Shown here: piece after piece, positions 41,702 through 51,988 of the stretch
How positions within the stretch are numbered: position 1 is the stretch's first letter
Layout: every line of letters begins with the position of its first letter
Source: Pyrinomonadaceae bacterium
GTDB lineage: Bacteria > Acidobacteriota > Blastocatellia > Pyrinomonadales > Pyrinomonadaceae
Direction: 5' to 3'
Assembly: GCA_023717565.1 (NCBI GenBank)
Contig: JAMQPI010000510.1
Location: 1 to 52,281, forward strand
Length of the DNA: 52,281 nucleotides
The notes under the pieces: generated by a model
Database searches by the model: none
The model's input: only the letters and a program-made list of their open reading frames with translations
Told to the model about the DNA's origin: nothing
Made by a program: the position numbers and the translations under genes

Positions 41702-44686
41702 ATGAATTCAGTGCTGCGATTGCTCGTCCGCTTGATTGTCGCGCTGGCATTTTCGACTCTGGCCGTGTCGTATAGTCCACCAAAGAGTGCGCGGGCAAAG
41801 TACAACTTCAATTCCGGCTGGAAGGTGCTGGTCGGCGACCCGACAGCCGCGCAAGCAGTGGACTTCGACGACGCCGGCTGGAAGGATGTGACTACGCCCT
41901 ACGCCTGGAACGAAGACGACGCGTTCAAAAAGAGCATCCACGACTTGCCTACTGGCATCGCCTGGTATCGCAAGCACTTCAAACTCCCGCCTCAAAGCAA
42001 CGGCCAGAAGATCTTCCTGGAGTTTGAAGGCATCCGGCATGGTGGCGAGTTCTACCTCAACGGCAAGTTCGTCGGGCGGCATGAGAACGGGGTGATGGCG
42101 TTTGGTTTTGACATCAGCGACCAGGTGAAACCCGCGCGCGAGGAGAACGTCCTCGCCGTGCGCATTGATAACGCATGGGATTACCGCGAGAAGGCTACCA
42201 ATTCGACCTACCAGTGGAGCGACAGAAATTTCTACACCAACTACGGCGGCATCAACAAGAACGTCTACCTTCACGTTACTGATAAGCTCCATCAGACGCT
42301 GCCCCTCTACTTGAACCTCGGCACGACGGGCGTTTACGTTTATGCGCAGGACTTTGATATCAAGGGCAAGAGCGCGAAGCTCACCGCCGAGTCCCAGGTA
42401 AAGAATGAATCCGGCGCGGCTCGCACCTTCAGTTACGAAGTCGGCATTGAAGACCCGAACGGCAAGATCGTGAAGACGATTAGCGGCGGGCGATACACGC
42501 TGGCTCCGGGTGAAACCAAGACAGTCAGCGCCAGCGCTCGCGTCACCGGTCTGAATTTCTGGAGTTGGGGTTACGGCTACCTCTACAACGTCTATACCTC
42601 GCTGATGGTTGGTGACCTATCGGTCGACACCGTCAGAACGCGCACCGGTTTTCGCAAGACTGAGTTCGGCCAGGGACTGGTAAAGCTGAATGACCAGGTT
42701 ATTCAACTCAAGGGCTACGGCCAGCGGACCACCAACGAATGGCCTGCGGTGGGGCTGTCAGTGCCGGCGTGGCTGAGCGATTTTAGTAATCGTCTGATGG
42801 TTGAGAGCAATGCCAATCTCGTTCGCTGGATGCATGTGACGCCCTGGAAACAAGACGTCGAGTCGTGCGATCGGGTGGGCTTGATTCAGGCAATGCCCGC
42901 CGGTGATTCGGAAAGAGACGCAACCGGCAGGCAGTGGGAGCAGCGAGTCGAAGTGATGCGCGATGCGATCATCTACAATCGCAACAACCCGAGCATTCTC
43001 TTTTACGAATCCGGCAATAAGGGTGTGAGCGAAGATCACATGCGCCAAATGAAGGCCGTGCGCGACCAGTACGATCCGTTTGGCGGACGTGCCGCCGGCG
43101 CGCGCGAGATGCTCAATAGCAAGGTCGCCGAGTACGGCGGCGAGATGCTCTACGTCAACAAGAGCGCCACCACACCGTTCTGGGCGATGGAGTATTCCCG
43201 CGACGAGGGCTTGCGTAAGTATTGGGATGAGTACTCGCCCCCCTTTCACAAGGATGGTGATGGCCCGCTTTACCGAAATCAGGATGCCCGTGTCTACAAT
43301 CGCAACCAGGATTCCCACGCCATCGAGAACGTGGCCCGCTGGTATGACTACTGGCGGGAGCGGCCGGGCACAGGCGCGCGAGTCAGTTCGGGTGGCGTGA
43401 ACATAATTTTCTCGGACACGAACACCCACTTCCGCGGTGCGGAGAACTATCGTCGCAGCGGTGAGGTCGATGCGGTCCGCATCCCCAAGGACGGATTCTT
43501 CGCCCATCAAGTGATGTGGGACGGCTGGGTGGATGTCGAACATCAGCGCATGCACATCATTGGCCATTGGAATTACCAGCCAGGAACCAGGAAGAACATC
43601 TACGTCGTGTCGAGCGCCGAGAAGGTTGAGTTGTTCGTCAATGGCGTGTCGAAGGGGTTTGGCGAACCGAGCAATCGGTTTCTTTTCACCTTTAAGGACA
43701 TCAAGTGGCAGGCCGGTACAATCCGCGCGGTGGGTTACGACGCGAGGGATCGGAAGGTCAATGAAGCCGTCAAGAAGACTGCCGGAAAGCCGTTCGGCAT
43801 TCGCCTAACGACCCATGTCAGCCCCAAAGGCTTGCGCTCTGATGGCGCTGATTTGGCCTTAGTCGATGTCGAAGTAATTGACGCTGAGGGAAACCGCTGC
43901 CCGACGGCTTTGAACCTAATCAAATTCAGCCTTTCCGGTCCATCTGAGTGGCGAGGTGGCATCGCCCAGGGGCCGGACAATTACATCCTTTCCAAAGAAC
44001 TGCCGGTCGAAGGCGGTGTGAATCGGGTCATTGTTCGCTCTGCGCGGCAGGCCGGCAAGATCATCCTCAACGCGGCCGCGGAAGGCCTCAAGCCGGCGAC
44101 CGCTAAGATCGTCTCTCAGCCCGTAGTTGCGGCTGACGGCTTGTCGCTTGAGATGCCCGATGCCGGGCTTTCGTCCAACCTGGGCCGGGGGCCGACGCCT
44201 CCAGCGGCGCCTCTCGTTTTGACACGCAGGCCGGTGGCTATCGTGCGCGCCGCAGCCGGATCCAATGCGGATCAGGTGACGAAGACCCTCGACGATGATG
44301 AGACCACCGACTGGTCCAGCGACGGTATGCTCCAGACGGCGTGGATCAAGTACGAATTCGAGCGGGCAGTTGACATCGATGAGGTGGTCATCAAGTTCGT
44401 CTCGTGGAGAACGAAGGCATACCCCATCCGTATCACGGTGGATGACCAGGTGGTCTTCGCTGGTCCAACATCGCCGAGCCTCGGCTATGACACGATCAAA
44501 TTCCATTCGGTGAGCGGTAAGAGTTTGAAGATAGAACTCACCGGCTACGTCCGCAACAGAGATGCTTTCGGGAATATTGTGGAGCTGGCCGCGACGCCAA
44601 ACCCACAGTCCATTGCGAGCGCCAAAACCGGACAAGCGACACTAGGAATTGTGGAAGTGGAGATCTATCAGCCACCCATCAGATGA
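41702..44686 (+). CDS. GH2 family glycosidase with DUF4982 and F5/8-type C-terminal domain
   Basis: The 994-residue secreted enzyme has a signal peptide ([15 protein letters not shown]). A GH2 sugar-binding sandwich follows ([30 protein letters not shown]), then an immunoglobulin-like domain and a TIM barrel. In place of the canonical acid/base Asn-Glu it reads [16 protein letters not shown]. The nucleophile may be the Glu in [15 protein letters not shown]4982 domain follows ([14 protein letters not shown]) and a discoidin-like C-terminal domain ([23 protein letters not shown]). It probably removes beta-linked galactose or a related sugar. GGAG precedes the ATG. It ends just inside the upstream frame of the GH106 gene. 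Confidence 0.88.
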   Translation: MNSVLRLLVRLIVALAFSTLAVSYSPPKSARAKYNFNSGWKVLVGDPTAAQAVDFDDAGWKDVTTPYAWNEDDAFKKSIHDLPTGIAWYRKHFKLPPQSNGQKIFLEFEGIRHGGEFYLNGKFVGRHENGVMAFGFDISDQVKPAREENVLAVRIDNAWDYREKATNSTYQWSDRNFYTNYGGINKNVYLHVTDKLHQTLPLYLNLGTTGVYVYAQDFDIKGKSAKLTAESQVKNESGAARTFSYEVGIEDPNGKIVKTISGGRYTLAPGETKTVSASARVTGLNFWSWGYGYLYNVYTSLMVGDLSVDTVRTRTGFRKTEFGQGLVKLNDQVIQLKGYGQRTTNEWPAVGLSVPAWLSDFSNRLMVESNANLVRWMHVTPWKQDVESCDRVGLIQAMPAGDSERDATGRQWEQRVEVMRDAIIYNRNNPSILFYESGNKGVSEDHMRQMKAVRDQYDPFGGRAAGAREMLNSKVAEYGGEMLYVNKSATTPFWAMEYSRDEGLRKYWDEYSPPFHKDGDGPLYRNQDARVYNRNQDSHAIENVARWYDYWRERPGTGARVSSGGVNIIFSDTNTHFRGAENYRRSGEVDAVRIPKDGFFAHQVMWDGWVDVEHQRMHIIGHWNYQPGTRKNIYVVSSAEKVELFVNGVSKGFGEPSNRFLFTFKDIKWQAGTIRAVGYDARDRKVNEAVKKTAGKPFGIRLTTHVSPKGLRSDGADLALVDVEVIDAEGNRCPTALNLIKFSLSGPSEWRGGIAQGPDNYILSKELPVEGGVNRVIVRSARQAGKIILNAAAEGLKPATAKIVSQPVVAADGLSLEMPDAGLSSNLGRGPTPPAAPLVLTRRPVAIVRAAAGSNADQVTKTLDDDETTDWSSDGMLQTAWIKYEFERAVDIDEVVIKFVSWRTKAYPIRITVDDQVVFAGPTSPSLGYDTIKFHSVSGKSLKIELTGYVRNRDAFGNIVELAATPNPQSIASAKTGQATLGIVEVEIYQPPIR

Positions 44687-44757
44687 CCTTTAGGAAAAGA
44701 CAACCCGCTCGTCGGCAAGCAGATTTGACACCGGAATCCGATTCTTCAAAGGAAAGC

Positions 44758-47556
44758 ATGAGAACCGTTTTTGGAAAGCGATTCACAGTCTGTGCGTTCG
44801 TGCTTGTTTTTGTTCTAAGCGGCTTCTGCTCTTCAGGGACCGCGCAGACAAGAACCATCAATGAGCTTCAACGTTCGTTTGAGCATCCACCCGATGACGC
44901 CCGGATCATGGTGCGTTGGTGGTGGTTTGGTCCGGCAGTGACCAAGCCGCAGCTCGAACGTGAGATGCGTTTGATGAAGGAAGGCGGCATCGGCGGCTTT
45001 GAGGTACAGCCTGTTTATCCGGTCGTTCTTGATGACGTGAACGCGGGCGTCAAGACCTTGCCATTTCTCTCCGATGAGTTTATCGACGCGCTACGCTTCA
45101 CATCTGAGAAGGCGCGCGAGTTAGGTTTGCGCTTCGACCTCACGCTTGGCAGCGGCTGGCCTTTCGGTGGTCCATCGGTTCCGCTCAGCGAGGCTGCCGG
45201 TCGTTTGCGTTACGAGCATGTGAAGGTCAGCGCCGGTTCGACTCGGGTCAAAGTTCCGGACATCGGCGTGGCAGAAAAGCTACTGGCGGTCTATCTCGCA
45301 GAAACGAAAGGCGAGGCCATCGCGCCCGAGAGCCTGCGCGAGATCACCGACATCAAGGACGGCGCGGTATGGCTTCCCGCCGGATTGGCAAGCGCGCATG
45401 AATTGCTATTCTTTATTTCCGGCCGCACCGGAATGCAAGTTAAGCGTCCGGCAGTCGGCGCCGAAGGGTTCGTGCTTGATCATCTTGACCGCAAAGCCAC
45501 CGAGAATTATTTGAAGAATGTCGGCGACCGTCTAATGCAAGCGTTTGCGGCCAAAGGGGCAAACCGTCCGTACTCGATCTTCTGCGACAGCCTCGAAGTC
45601 TATGGCCAGGATTGGACGGCTGACCTGCTTGATGAGTTTCAAAAACGTCGTGGCTATGATCTCAAGCCCCATCTACCGGCGCTGGTGATGGACGTCGGCT
45701 CTGACACTTTGAATATCCGGCACGACTGGGGATTGACGCTGACTGAGTTGCTGAACGAACGATTCCTGACGCCGATACACGACTGGTCGAAGAAGAATCA
45801 AACGCTGTTTCGCATGCAGAATTACGGCGTTCCCGCGGCGACTATTTCTAGCAACGCCTACGACGATCTGAGTGAAGGCGAAGGCTCGCAGTGGAAAGTT
45901 TTGCGCGCCGCGCGTTGGGCTTCTTCCGCGAACCATTTGTACGGGCGGCCAGTGACATCTTCCGAGACGTGGACGTGGCTTCACTCTCCTGCATTCAGGG
46001 CGACGCCGTTAGATATGAAAGCAGAAGCGGACCGGCACTTCCTCCAGGGGATCAACCAATTCATCGCGCACGGTTGGCCGTACACTGCGCCAGGCGTTGA
46101 ATATCCGGGTTGGCGTTTCTATGCCTCGGCAGTCTTTAACGAGAAGAATCCATGGTGGCCGGTCATGCCGGATGTGACTTCGTACCTGCAACGGCTCAGT
46201 TACTTATTACGGCAGGGACAACCGGCCAACGATGTGGCGTTGTATCTCCCGAACGATGATGGCTGGGCGCATTTCACCAGTGGGAACACCCAGATGATCG
46301 AACTGCTGCGCGAGCGGGTCGGACCGAATGTGATACCGAAAATTCTTGAGTCGGGATACAACCTCGACTTCTTTGACGACGGTTCGCTCAAGCAAGTCGG
46401 TCGCGTCGACAAAGGTTCGCTGGTCATGGGTGGAAACAAATACAAGATCGTGATTCTTCCCGGGGTCGAGCGCATCCCGGTTGTAACGTATCGCAAGCTT
46501 GAAGAGTTCGTGCGCGGCGGCGGCATTCTGATCGCTACGCGCCGCATCCCGGAACTTCCACCGGGCCTGAAGGCGACGGACGCCGAAACCGCGGAAGTGC
46601 TCGGAATCTCGCGCCGACTTTTTAGTGAATCGACTTCGCCTGCGTACTTAGTGACGGATGAAGCAGCTCAACTCGCTGGCAAGCTAAACAGCATATTGGT
46701 TCCGGATGTCGCGCTCTCGCCAGCGGTAGCTGACATTGGCTTTGTTCATCGCAGTACGGTGGATGCGGAGATCTACTTTTTGGCTAACACTTCTAACGCG
46801 CGCCAGAATGTGAAAGGTACATTTCGCCAACAAGGGCTGAAGCCTGAATGGTGGGACCCTTTCTCCGGCAGCGTCACACTCGCGAGTGTTGTCGCGACAG
46901 TTGCGGCAGGGACGACAAAAGTCTCGATTGATTTTGAGCCGTACGGATCGCGCGTGCTGATCTTCACGAAACGCACGGTGTCGAGCACCCCAATGAATAA
47001 CCCCGCCGCAGCGCAGGAGCCAATTGATTTGAGCACTGGCTGGCGTGTGTCTTTCGGCGCGAATGGGCCTGTGGTGCAAATGGATAAGCTTCGCTCGTGG
47101 ACTGATGACGCACAGACGCGCTACTTCTCAGGCGTTGCTACTTACGAAAGGCAAGTCATAGTTCCTGACAACCTGTTGCAAAACGGTTTGCGTGTTGCGT
47201 TGGATTTCGGCGAGGGTCGAGCTGATGAATCTCGACCCAGCCGCTCCGGGATGCAGGCGATGTTTGAAGGGCCGATCCGCGAAGCAGCACTGATCTATGT
47301 CAACGACCAACGCGCGGGCTCGGTTTGGTGTCCGCCGTATGCGCTGGACATCACTCGGTTGCTGCGACGCGGCGTGAACAAGATTCGCGTCGAGGTCAGC
47401 AACACGGCGATCAATTACATGGCCGGGCATAGCCTGCCGGATTATCGCTTGCTGAATTTACGTTACGGCGAGCGGTTCCAAGCGCAGGAGATGGAAAAGG
47501 TGCAACCCGTCGCTTCGGGCCTGTTCGGGCCGATCCGCCTGGTCTCAACTCGGTAG
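44758..47556 (+). CDS. GH106 alpha-L-rhamnosidase
   Basis: The 932-residue protein starts at an ATG with AAGGAAAGC directly before it. A signal peptide follows ([20 protein letters not shown]). The ORF track begins 75 bp earlier, overlapping the GH2 stop, but that start adds only a polar leader. GH106 landmarks are [56 protein letters not shown] and [14 protein letters not shown]-terminal beta-sandwich domains contain [19 protein letters not shown], a galactose-binding-like end. GH106 enzymes remove alpha-L-rhamnose from rhamnogalacturonan and similar glycans. It is the last gene of the plus-strand operon and converges with the broken GH28 gene 1 bp away. Confidence 0.92.
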   Translation: MRTVFGKRFTVCAFVLVFVLSGFCSSGTAQTRTINELQRSFEHPPDDARIMVRWWWFGPAVTKPQLEREMRLMKEGGIGGFEVQPVYPVVLDDVNAGVKTLPFLSDEFIDALRFTSEKARELGLRFDLTLGSGWPFGGPSVPLSEAAGRLRYEHVKVSAGSTRVKVPDIGVAEKLLAVYLAETKGEAIAPESLREITDIKDGAVWLPAGLASAHELLFFISGRTGMQVKRPAVGAEGFVLDHLDRKATENYLKNVGDRLMQAFAAKGANRPYSIFCDSLEVYGQDWTADLLDEFQKRRGYDLKPHLPALVMDVGSDTLNIRHDWGLTLTELLNERFLTPIHDWSKKNQTLFRMQNYGVPAATISSNAYDDLSEGEGSQWKVLRAARWASSANHLYGRPVTSSETWTWLHSPAFRATPLDMKAEADRHFLQGINQFIAHGWPYTAPGVEYPGWRFYASAVFNEKNPWWPVMPDVTSYLQRLSYLLRQGQPANDVALYLPNDDGWAHFTSGNTQMIELLRERVGPNVIPKILESGYNLDFFDDGSLKQVGRVDKGSLVMGGNKYKIVILPGVERIPVVTYRKLEEFVRGGGILIATRRIPELPPGLKATDAETAEVLGISRRLFSESTSPAYLVTDEAAQLAGKLNSILVPDVALSPAVADIGFVHRSTVDAEIYFLANTSNARQNVKGTFRQQGLKPEWWDPFSGSVTLASVVATVAAGTTKVSIDFEPYGSRVLIFTKRTVSSTPMNNPAAAQEPIDLSTGWRVSFGANGPVVQMDKLRSWTDDAQTRYFSGVATYERQVIVPDNLLQNGLRVALDFGEGRADESRPSRSGMQAMFEGPIREAALIYVNDQRAGSVWCPPYALDITRLLRRGVNKIRVEVSNTAINYMAGHSLPDYRLLNLRYGERFQAQEMEKVQPVASGLFGPIRLVSTR

Positions 47557-47557
47557 C

Positions 47558-49020
47558 TTACTGCTTCGCAACTGAGGGTGTGTCGACGTTCGTGTTGTTT
47601 GAGGTTCGAACCGCCAGCCCGTCGCGGGTTTGCAGTTTGACGTTGGTCATACTCCAGTCTGGGGCGAATTCGATCACGCCGGCCGCCTCTCCCTGCGCGT
47701 TCACGTTGATCCATTTCACATTTCTGATCACCTTGTCCGGCAGGCCGGTGGCGGAGAATATCTGCCGCGCGCCAGTGACCTCGACATCTTCGATTGTGAT
47801 ATTGCGAAACTCGCAAAGTCCTCGCTCCGGAGGCAACACCGGCGTCGCCAACACCACCCAGTGCCTGGGAATGTTTTGGATGCCAGGGGGAATCGTCGCG
47901 TAGCTGAAGCTCGGGTTCCAATCCAGGGTGAACGTGAACGGCAGTCGCACCTTGTCCAGCTTCAGACCGCGAATCAGCACGTCGGACACAAAGCCGCCGC
48001 GCGTCTTGGCAGACTTGAAACGGATCCCTTCGTTAGTGCCAATCCCGCGGTTGTCGTAGGCAACCACCATCCGGATGCCTCCGGAAGTTTCGCTCCCGAA
48101 TGAGAGCACGCCACCGCCTGACCTGATGGTGTTTTGTCGAATCACGATGTATTCCGTTGGACGATTCACGCGGAGCCCGTCGGAATCGCGTCCGGCTTTG
48201 AGGCAAATATCATCGTCGTTGTTGTCGATGTCGCAGTTCTGCACCAACACGTGATCGGAAGAGTCGATATCAACTCCGTCGGTGCTCGGGCCTTTGTTGT
48301 CGCTGATCTGGCGGCGTCCACGGTCACATGATCAGAATAGACAACCTGCACGGTCCAGAAGCCGGACCGCTTCAGACTCAGGTTTTCCACGGTGACATCG
48401 GCAGCTTTCCAAATGACCATCAGGCGTACGCGCTCAGCGTCATAGTCCGAGGCCCACCGCAACCCGCGTGGTTCGTAGTCCTCGCGCCGCAGTTTCCAAT
48501 ATTTCGCCCACCACTTCTCCCCATGGCCGTCGATGGTCCCGCCGCCGGAAATTTTGACGTTCCTTTGCCCGTTCACATTGATCAGCGCGGCGGGCCAGTT
48601 CATCTCGATGCCTGAAATTCTGGTCGCGATGGAAGGGTAGTCGGAATCTTCCTGACTACCGAGGAGCGTGACGCCCTGATCGATGCGCAGGTGAACGTTG
48701 CTCTTTAGAAAAATGGCCCCCGTGAGATAGGTTCCGGGTTTGAAGCTAATGAGACCGCCGCCCGCTTTCGCACAGGCGTCAATCGCTTTCTGGATCGGCT
48801 GAGTGGAGTTCGTGACGCCGTCCGGCACAGCTCCATATGCATTCGCGGGAAACGTCCTGCGCCCGCCGGGTGAACGCCGCGCACCCACCTGGTCCACCCA
48901 GGCGGGCAGCGCATCCGAACGCAAAGGAAATGTTGCCTGACCAAGTGCTGGTCCAACGAAATAACAACTTGCCAGGAATAAGAAACAAGGTAACTTCCAT
49001 CTGCGGGCTGCCGTTCCCAT
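47558..49020 (-). pseudogene. Second GH28 enzyme, broken by one frameshift
   Basis: Two frames together encode about 487 residues. The first (49020 leftwards) has a signal peptide (FLFLASCYFVGPALGQ) and reads through ANAYGAVPDGVTNSTQPIQ to YSDHVTVD. The second continues ISDNKGPSTDGVDIDSSDH, with NNDDDICLKAG and FGSETSGGIRMV as catalytic motifs, to the end. The fault is in 48310-48318: minus-strand GACGCCGCCAG would be in frame if one G were restored. Both catalytic halves are otherwise intact. A recent inactivating deletion or a sequencing/assembly error in a GC-rich run are equally possible. It is distinct from the intact GH28 gene at 40 kb. Confidence 0.85.
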
Positions 49021-49077
49021 TTTCCCCTCCGTCGCAACCTGCCTTACCGTACTGACGTTCCTATCCCTCTATTTTTT

Positions 49078-50160
49078 TCATGGTCTGGGTGGCGCCGTCG
49101 AGCCCCGCTTGACTAGATAGGTCGGAATGCGAACTTCCTTGCCCTGTGCGCCTGGCTGCGCAATATTCTTCATCAATGCTTCTACGGTTCTGCGGCCGAG
49201 CTCAGCACGCGACAGGCAGACAGTAGTCAGCGCTGGCTCGCTCAATTCAGCGAATGCTGTGTCGTCGAAGCCGATGAGTGAAATATCGCGCGGAATTGAC
49301 AGACCGGCCTTGCGCATTTCTTTCATCAGCCCGAACGCCATCATGTCATTGGCTGCCAGGACGGCCGTTGGCAACTCTGCAGCTGCCAGGATTTCGATGG
49401 CCGCCCGCTGGCCACTTTCAAATCTGAAGTCGCCTTCGTAGACGGCCGTCCTGGCGTTCGGCACGTGCCGGGCGACCGATTCGAGAAAAGCATCACGCCG
49501 CACATTGGTCCCATCGGGCTTGTCAGAAGCGGCGACGTGAACAATATGTCGATGGCCAAGCGAGGCCAGATGCGCCACAGCTTCATCGACTCCAACGGCG
49601 TAGTCGATGACAACGTTACTCATGTGCTCGCTCACCTTGTCCAGGTTTTGACTGACCACAGAGATGTTTCTTCCAATCAGTTCGTGAATCAGACCCGGAT
49701 CGAGTTTAGCGGTCATCAGGGCCACGCCCGCTACCTTCAGCCCGATCAGACGCCGCACGTGATCGGCGGCCCGATGAGGGTCATAGTTTGTGTTGAGCAA
49801 GACGGTATTATAGCCGCGCTCAAACGCGTTCATTTCAAAGCTCTTGACGAGCTCGGGAAAGAGCGGGCTAGCAAAGTCCGAGGACAAAAGGCCGATGATC
49901 CTGGTGCGTCCTGATGCTAATGAGCGAGCCTGAGCATTCGGGTAATAGTTGCAGCGCTCGATTGCGTCCAAGACGCTCGCACGTGTTGTTGCGGCCACTC
50001 TCTTCGTTTCATTGATGACATTCGAGACTGTGGCAGTCGATACGCCTGCCGCGCGCGCCACGTCATCGATTCGCGTCGCTTTAGCCCTGTCGGTTTTCTC
50101 GCGCGTCACTGCCACTAGGTCACCGCCGCGCGGTGCTTCTTCAAGGTCGATACTAATCAT
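49078..50160 (-). CDS. LacI family transcriptional regulator
   Basis: The 360-residue protein has an N-terminal helix-turn-helix after a 28-residue polar leader (TRIDDVARAAGVSTATVSNV, then the hinge YYPNAQARSLASGRT). A periplasmic-binding-protein-like sugar-sensing domain follows (RIIGLLSSDFASPLFPELV, GHRHIVHVAASD, AVLAANDMMAFGLMKEM, SLIGFDDTAFAELSEPALTTV). LacI regulators usually repress sugar-degradation genes until an inducer binds. Placed inside the GH28/GH2/GH106/esterase locus, it is the most likely controller of that locus. The ATG lacks a clear ribosome-binding site. Confidence 0.95.
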   Translation of the reverse strand: MISIDLEEAPRGGDLVAVTREKTDRAKATRIDDVARAAGVSTATVSNVINETKRVAATTRASVLDAIERCNYYPNAQARSLASGRTRIIGLLSSDFASPLFPELVKSFEMNAFERGYNTVLLNTNYDPHRAADHVRRLIGLKVAGVALMTAKLDPGLIHELIGRNISVVSQNLDKVSEHMSNVVIDYAVGVDEAVAHLASLGHRHIVHVAASDKPDGTNVRRDAFLESVARHVPNARTAVYEGDFRFESGQRAAIEILAAAELPTAVLAANDMMAFGLMKEMRKAGLSIPRDISLIGFDDTAFAELSEPALTTVCLSRAELGRRTVEALMKNIAQPGAQGKEVRIPTYLVKRGSTAPPRP

Positions 50161-50363
50161 GATGGTCGCAAAAAAGCAGGACGCTCATCGAGCCGAGCGG
50201 GAACTTTCCCTAGCAAACGCTTAACTAATTACGCCCAAGCTGAATGCGGCTGATCGTAATTTACGAACGGACCTTTGTCATTGGACGGCTGTCATTGCGG
50301 ACCCTATGCACACCGCAAAGCGCTATGCGAAGGGCATATGAAGTGGCAACTTTATCGGCATGA

Positions 50364-50895
50364 CTAGAGTGGGCTGACCAGATGTTGCGGAAGCGAACCG
50401 GGTTGTTGTGATCCTGTAAAACCAGCGGCACCAGCCGGATTTTTGTCGACTCCCAACAAATCGCGCACGGTGTTGTTGTACTCGGTCCGATTCAAGCGCC
50501 TGGCCGTGACCCGTCCCTCAGCAGAAACAACCAGGCCATTAAGGCGCGCAAACTCGCCTTTGAGCCAGCCAATCGCTGCCTGCAATTCGGCTTCGTCGAG
50601 CTGCGGCGCTGATTCCGGCGGCATCTCGCCGCAGCTCACTTTCCGCACCACGTTCTCCCTGGTCGCCCGGTTTTGCATAACCGAAACCGGCGTGTTGAGC
50701 AACATGAGATCCATGCCTCCGGCCTTTCGGGTCGCGTTATGACATTGGTGGCAGCTCTTGGTTACAAAGCGCAAAACTGGATTGTTGAAGGAGGGTGTTG
50801 CTGTTTGCATGCGAAGCGGAGTCCTGGCTAACAGCCACACAATGAAGCACCAGAGTAACGATCAGCACGCGTCCTATGATCTCAAATCGCATCAT
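50364..50895 (-). pseudogene. Truncated, frameshifted DUF1592 paralogue
   Basis: The first frame gives a signal peptide almost identical in plan to that of the intact DUF1592 protein (GRVLIVTLVLHCVAVSQ). Near 50.82 kb the frame changes to one reading FVTKSCHQCHNATRKAGGMD and TARRLNRTEYNNTVRDLLGVDKNPA. This matches residues 50-160 of the intact protein, with the haem motif kept as CHQCH. After NPA at about 50430 the similarity ends and an unrelated tail runs to a stop. The remaining 80% of the gene is missing. It is inverted relative to the intact copy, both reading inwards over the CAZyme locus. Confidence 0.85.
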
Positions 50896-50993
50896 TATTA
50901 AAGTCGCACTTCCACTCACGGGGCGGGGCGGAGAGATTGTGCTCGCGAATTGATTTTCCGATTTAGACGATTTCAATAGTGTTCAGTGTGCGA

Positions 50994-51863
50994 TCATCGT
51001 TTACGCAAGAACTGCAGGTCGGCCAACCACTCTTGCAGCCTTGAGGGCCACTCAGCAATCGGGTGTGGTCCCTTTCTGATGCCAAAGCCATGCCCACCGT
51101 TAGAGTAGATATGCAGCTCGGCGGGAACACCGGCCTTTTTCAAGGCGATGAATAACGTGGCCAAGTGTTCCGACATCGTGGGCCGGTCATCATAAGCACA
51201 GACAAGAAAGGTGGGTGGCGTGTCCTTCGCTACGTTTATGCCTTTCCCTTCTCCCGGATAGATCAAGATCTGAAAATCGGGACGCGACTTCTGGCGCTCA
51301 ACCGGGTCAGCGGCAGTTTCGTTTCCGGCATCGTAGTTGGTCGAGGCCAATGAAGCTACTTCACCGCCCGCTGAGAATCCCATGATGCCGACCCGCGCGG
51401 GATCAATACCCCATTCCGGCGCGCGGCAGCGCACCAGCCGGAGCGCGCGCTGCGCATCTTGCAGAGCGTGTACCTCGACTTTGTAGGTCGAGCCTTCGGA
51501 TCGGGCCAGCCGATACTTGAGCACAAAGCTCGCCACTCCGCGATCGCTGAACCACTTGGCGACGTCGTAGCCTTCGTGATCAATCGAGAGGAAGCGATGC
51601 GCCCCACCGGGCAAAATGATTACGGCGGCGCCGGTGGCTTTTTTCTTCTCAGGGAGATAAACAGTGATGCTCGGGTTATGAATGTTTGAGACCACCGGGA
51701 ACGAGAGACCTGGCTCGGTCCTTACCGTGATTACCTCTTTCGAGGTCTGGCCCTCGGAACCGGGCGCGCCGTTGGGCCACAGCGGAACCACCAGAGGTTG
51801 ATCCGCGGCCGCCACGATAGTGATTGACATCACGCATAGGAGGAGAAACGTTTTCCAAAGCAT
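50994..51863 (-). CDS. Secreted alpha/beta hydrolase, acetyl/xylan-esterase-like
   Basis: The 289-residue protein starts at the ATG that has AAGGA eight bases upstream (ORF-track start nine bases earlier). A signal peptide follows (MLWKTFLLLCVMSITIVAAA). The alpha/beta hydrolase core is clear: AAVIILPGGAHRFLSIDHEG (oxyanion region), GIMGFSAGGEVASL with the nucleophile serine, an aspartate in FLVCAYDDRPT and the catalytic histidine in YSNGGHGFGIRKG. It resembles BD-FAE/acetyl-xylan-esterase-type enzymes that remove acetyl groups from plant polysaccharides. Acetylated pectin would fit the neighbouring CAZymes; this is inference from context. Confidence 0.87.
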   Translation of the reverse strand: MLWKTFLLLCVMSITIVAAADQPLVVPLWPNGAPGSEGQTSKEVITVRTEPGLSFPVVSNIHNPSITVYLPEKKKATGAAVIILPGGAHRFLSIDHEGYDVAKWFSDRGVASFVLKYRLARSEGSTYKVEVHALQDAQRALRLVRCRAPEWGIDPARVGIMGFSAGGEVASLASTNYDAGNETAADPVERQKSRPDFQILIYPGEGKGINVAKDTPPTFLVCAYDDRPTMSEHLATLFIALKKAGVPAELHIYSNGGHGFGIRKGPHPIAEWPSRLQEWLADLQFLRKR

Positions 51864-51988
51864 AAGTGACATCCTTTTTTGAACGGATAAAACCTTAACT
51901 AACCGAAGCCGAGAGACCTCTCGACGAATAACTCTGACTCAGTCAGTGCCGGCAAGCCATGGCCGCTACTGTTCTCGCGCAAGAGAAC

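Noticed and set aside
42758-43567. 269-residue minus-strand frame inside the GH2 gene
   Set aside because: It is a shadow of the GH2 coding frame, with no ribosome-binding site or domain.
48310-48318. Programmed ribosomal frameshift in GH28
   Set aside because: No slippery heptamer or downstream stimulatory structure was seen, and GH28 genes are not known to use one.
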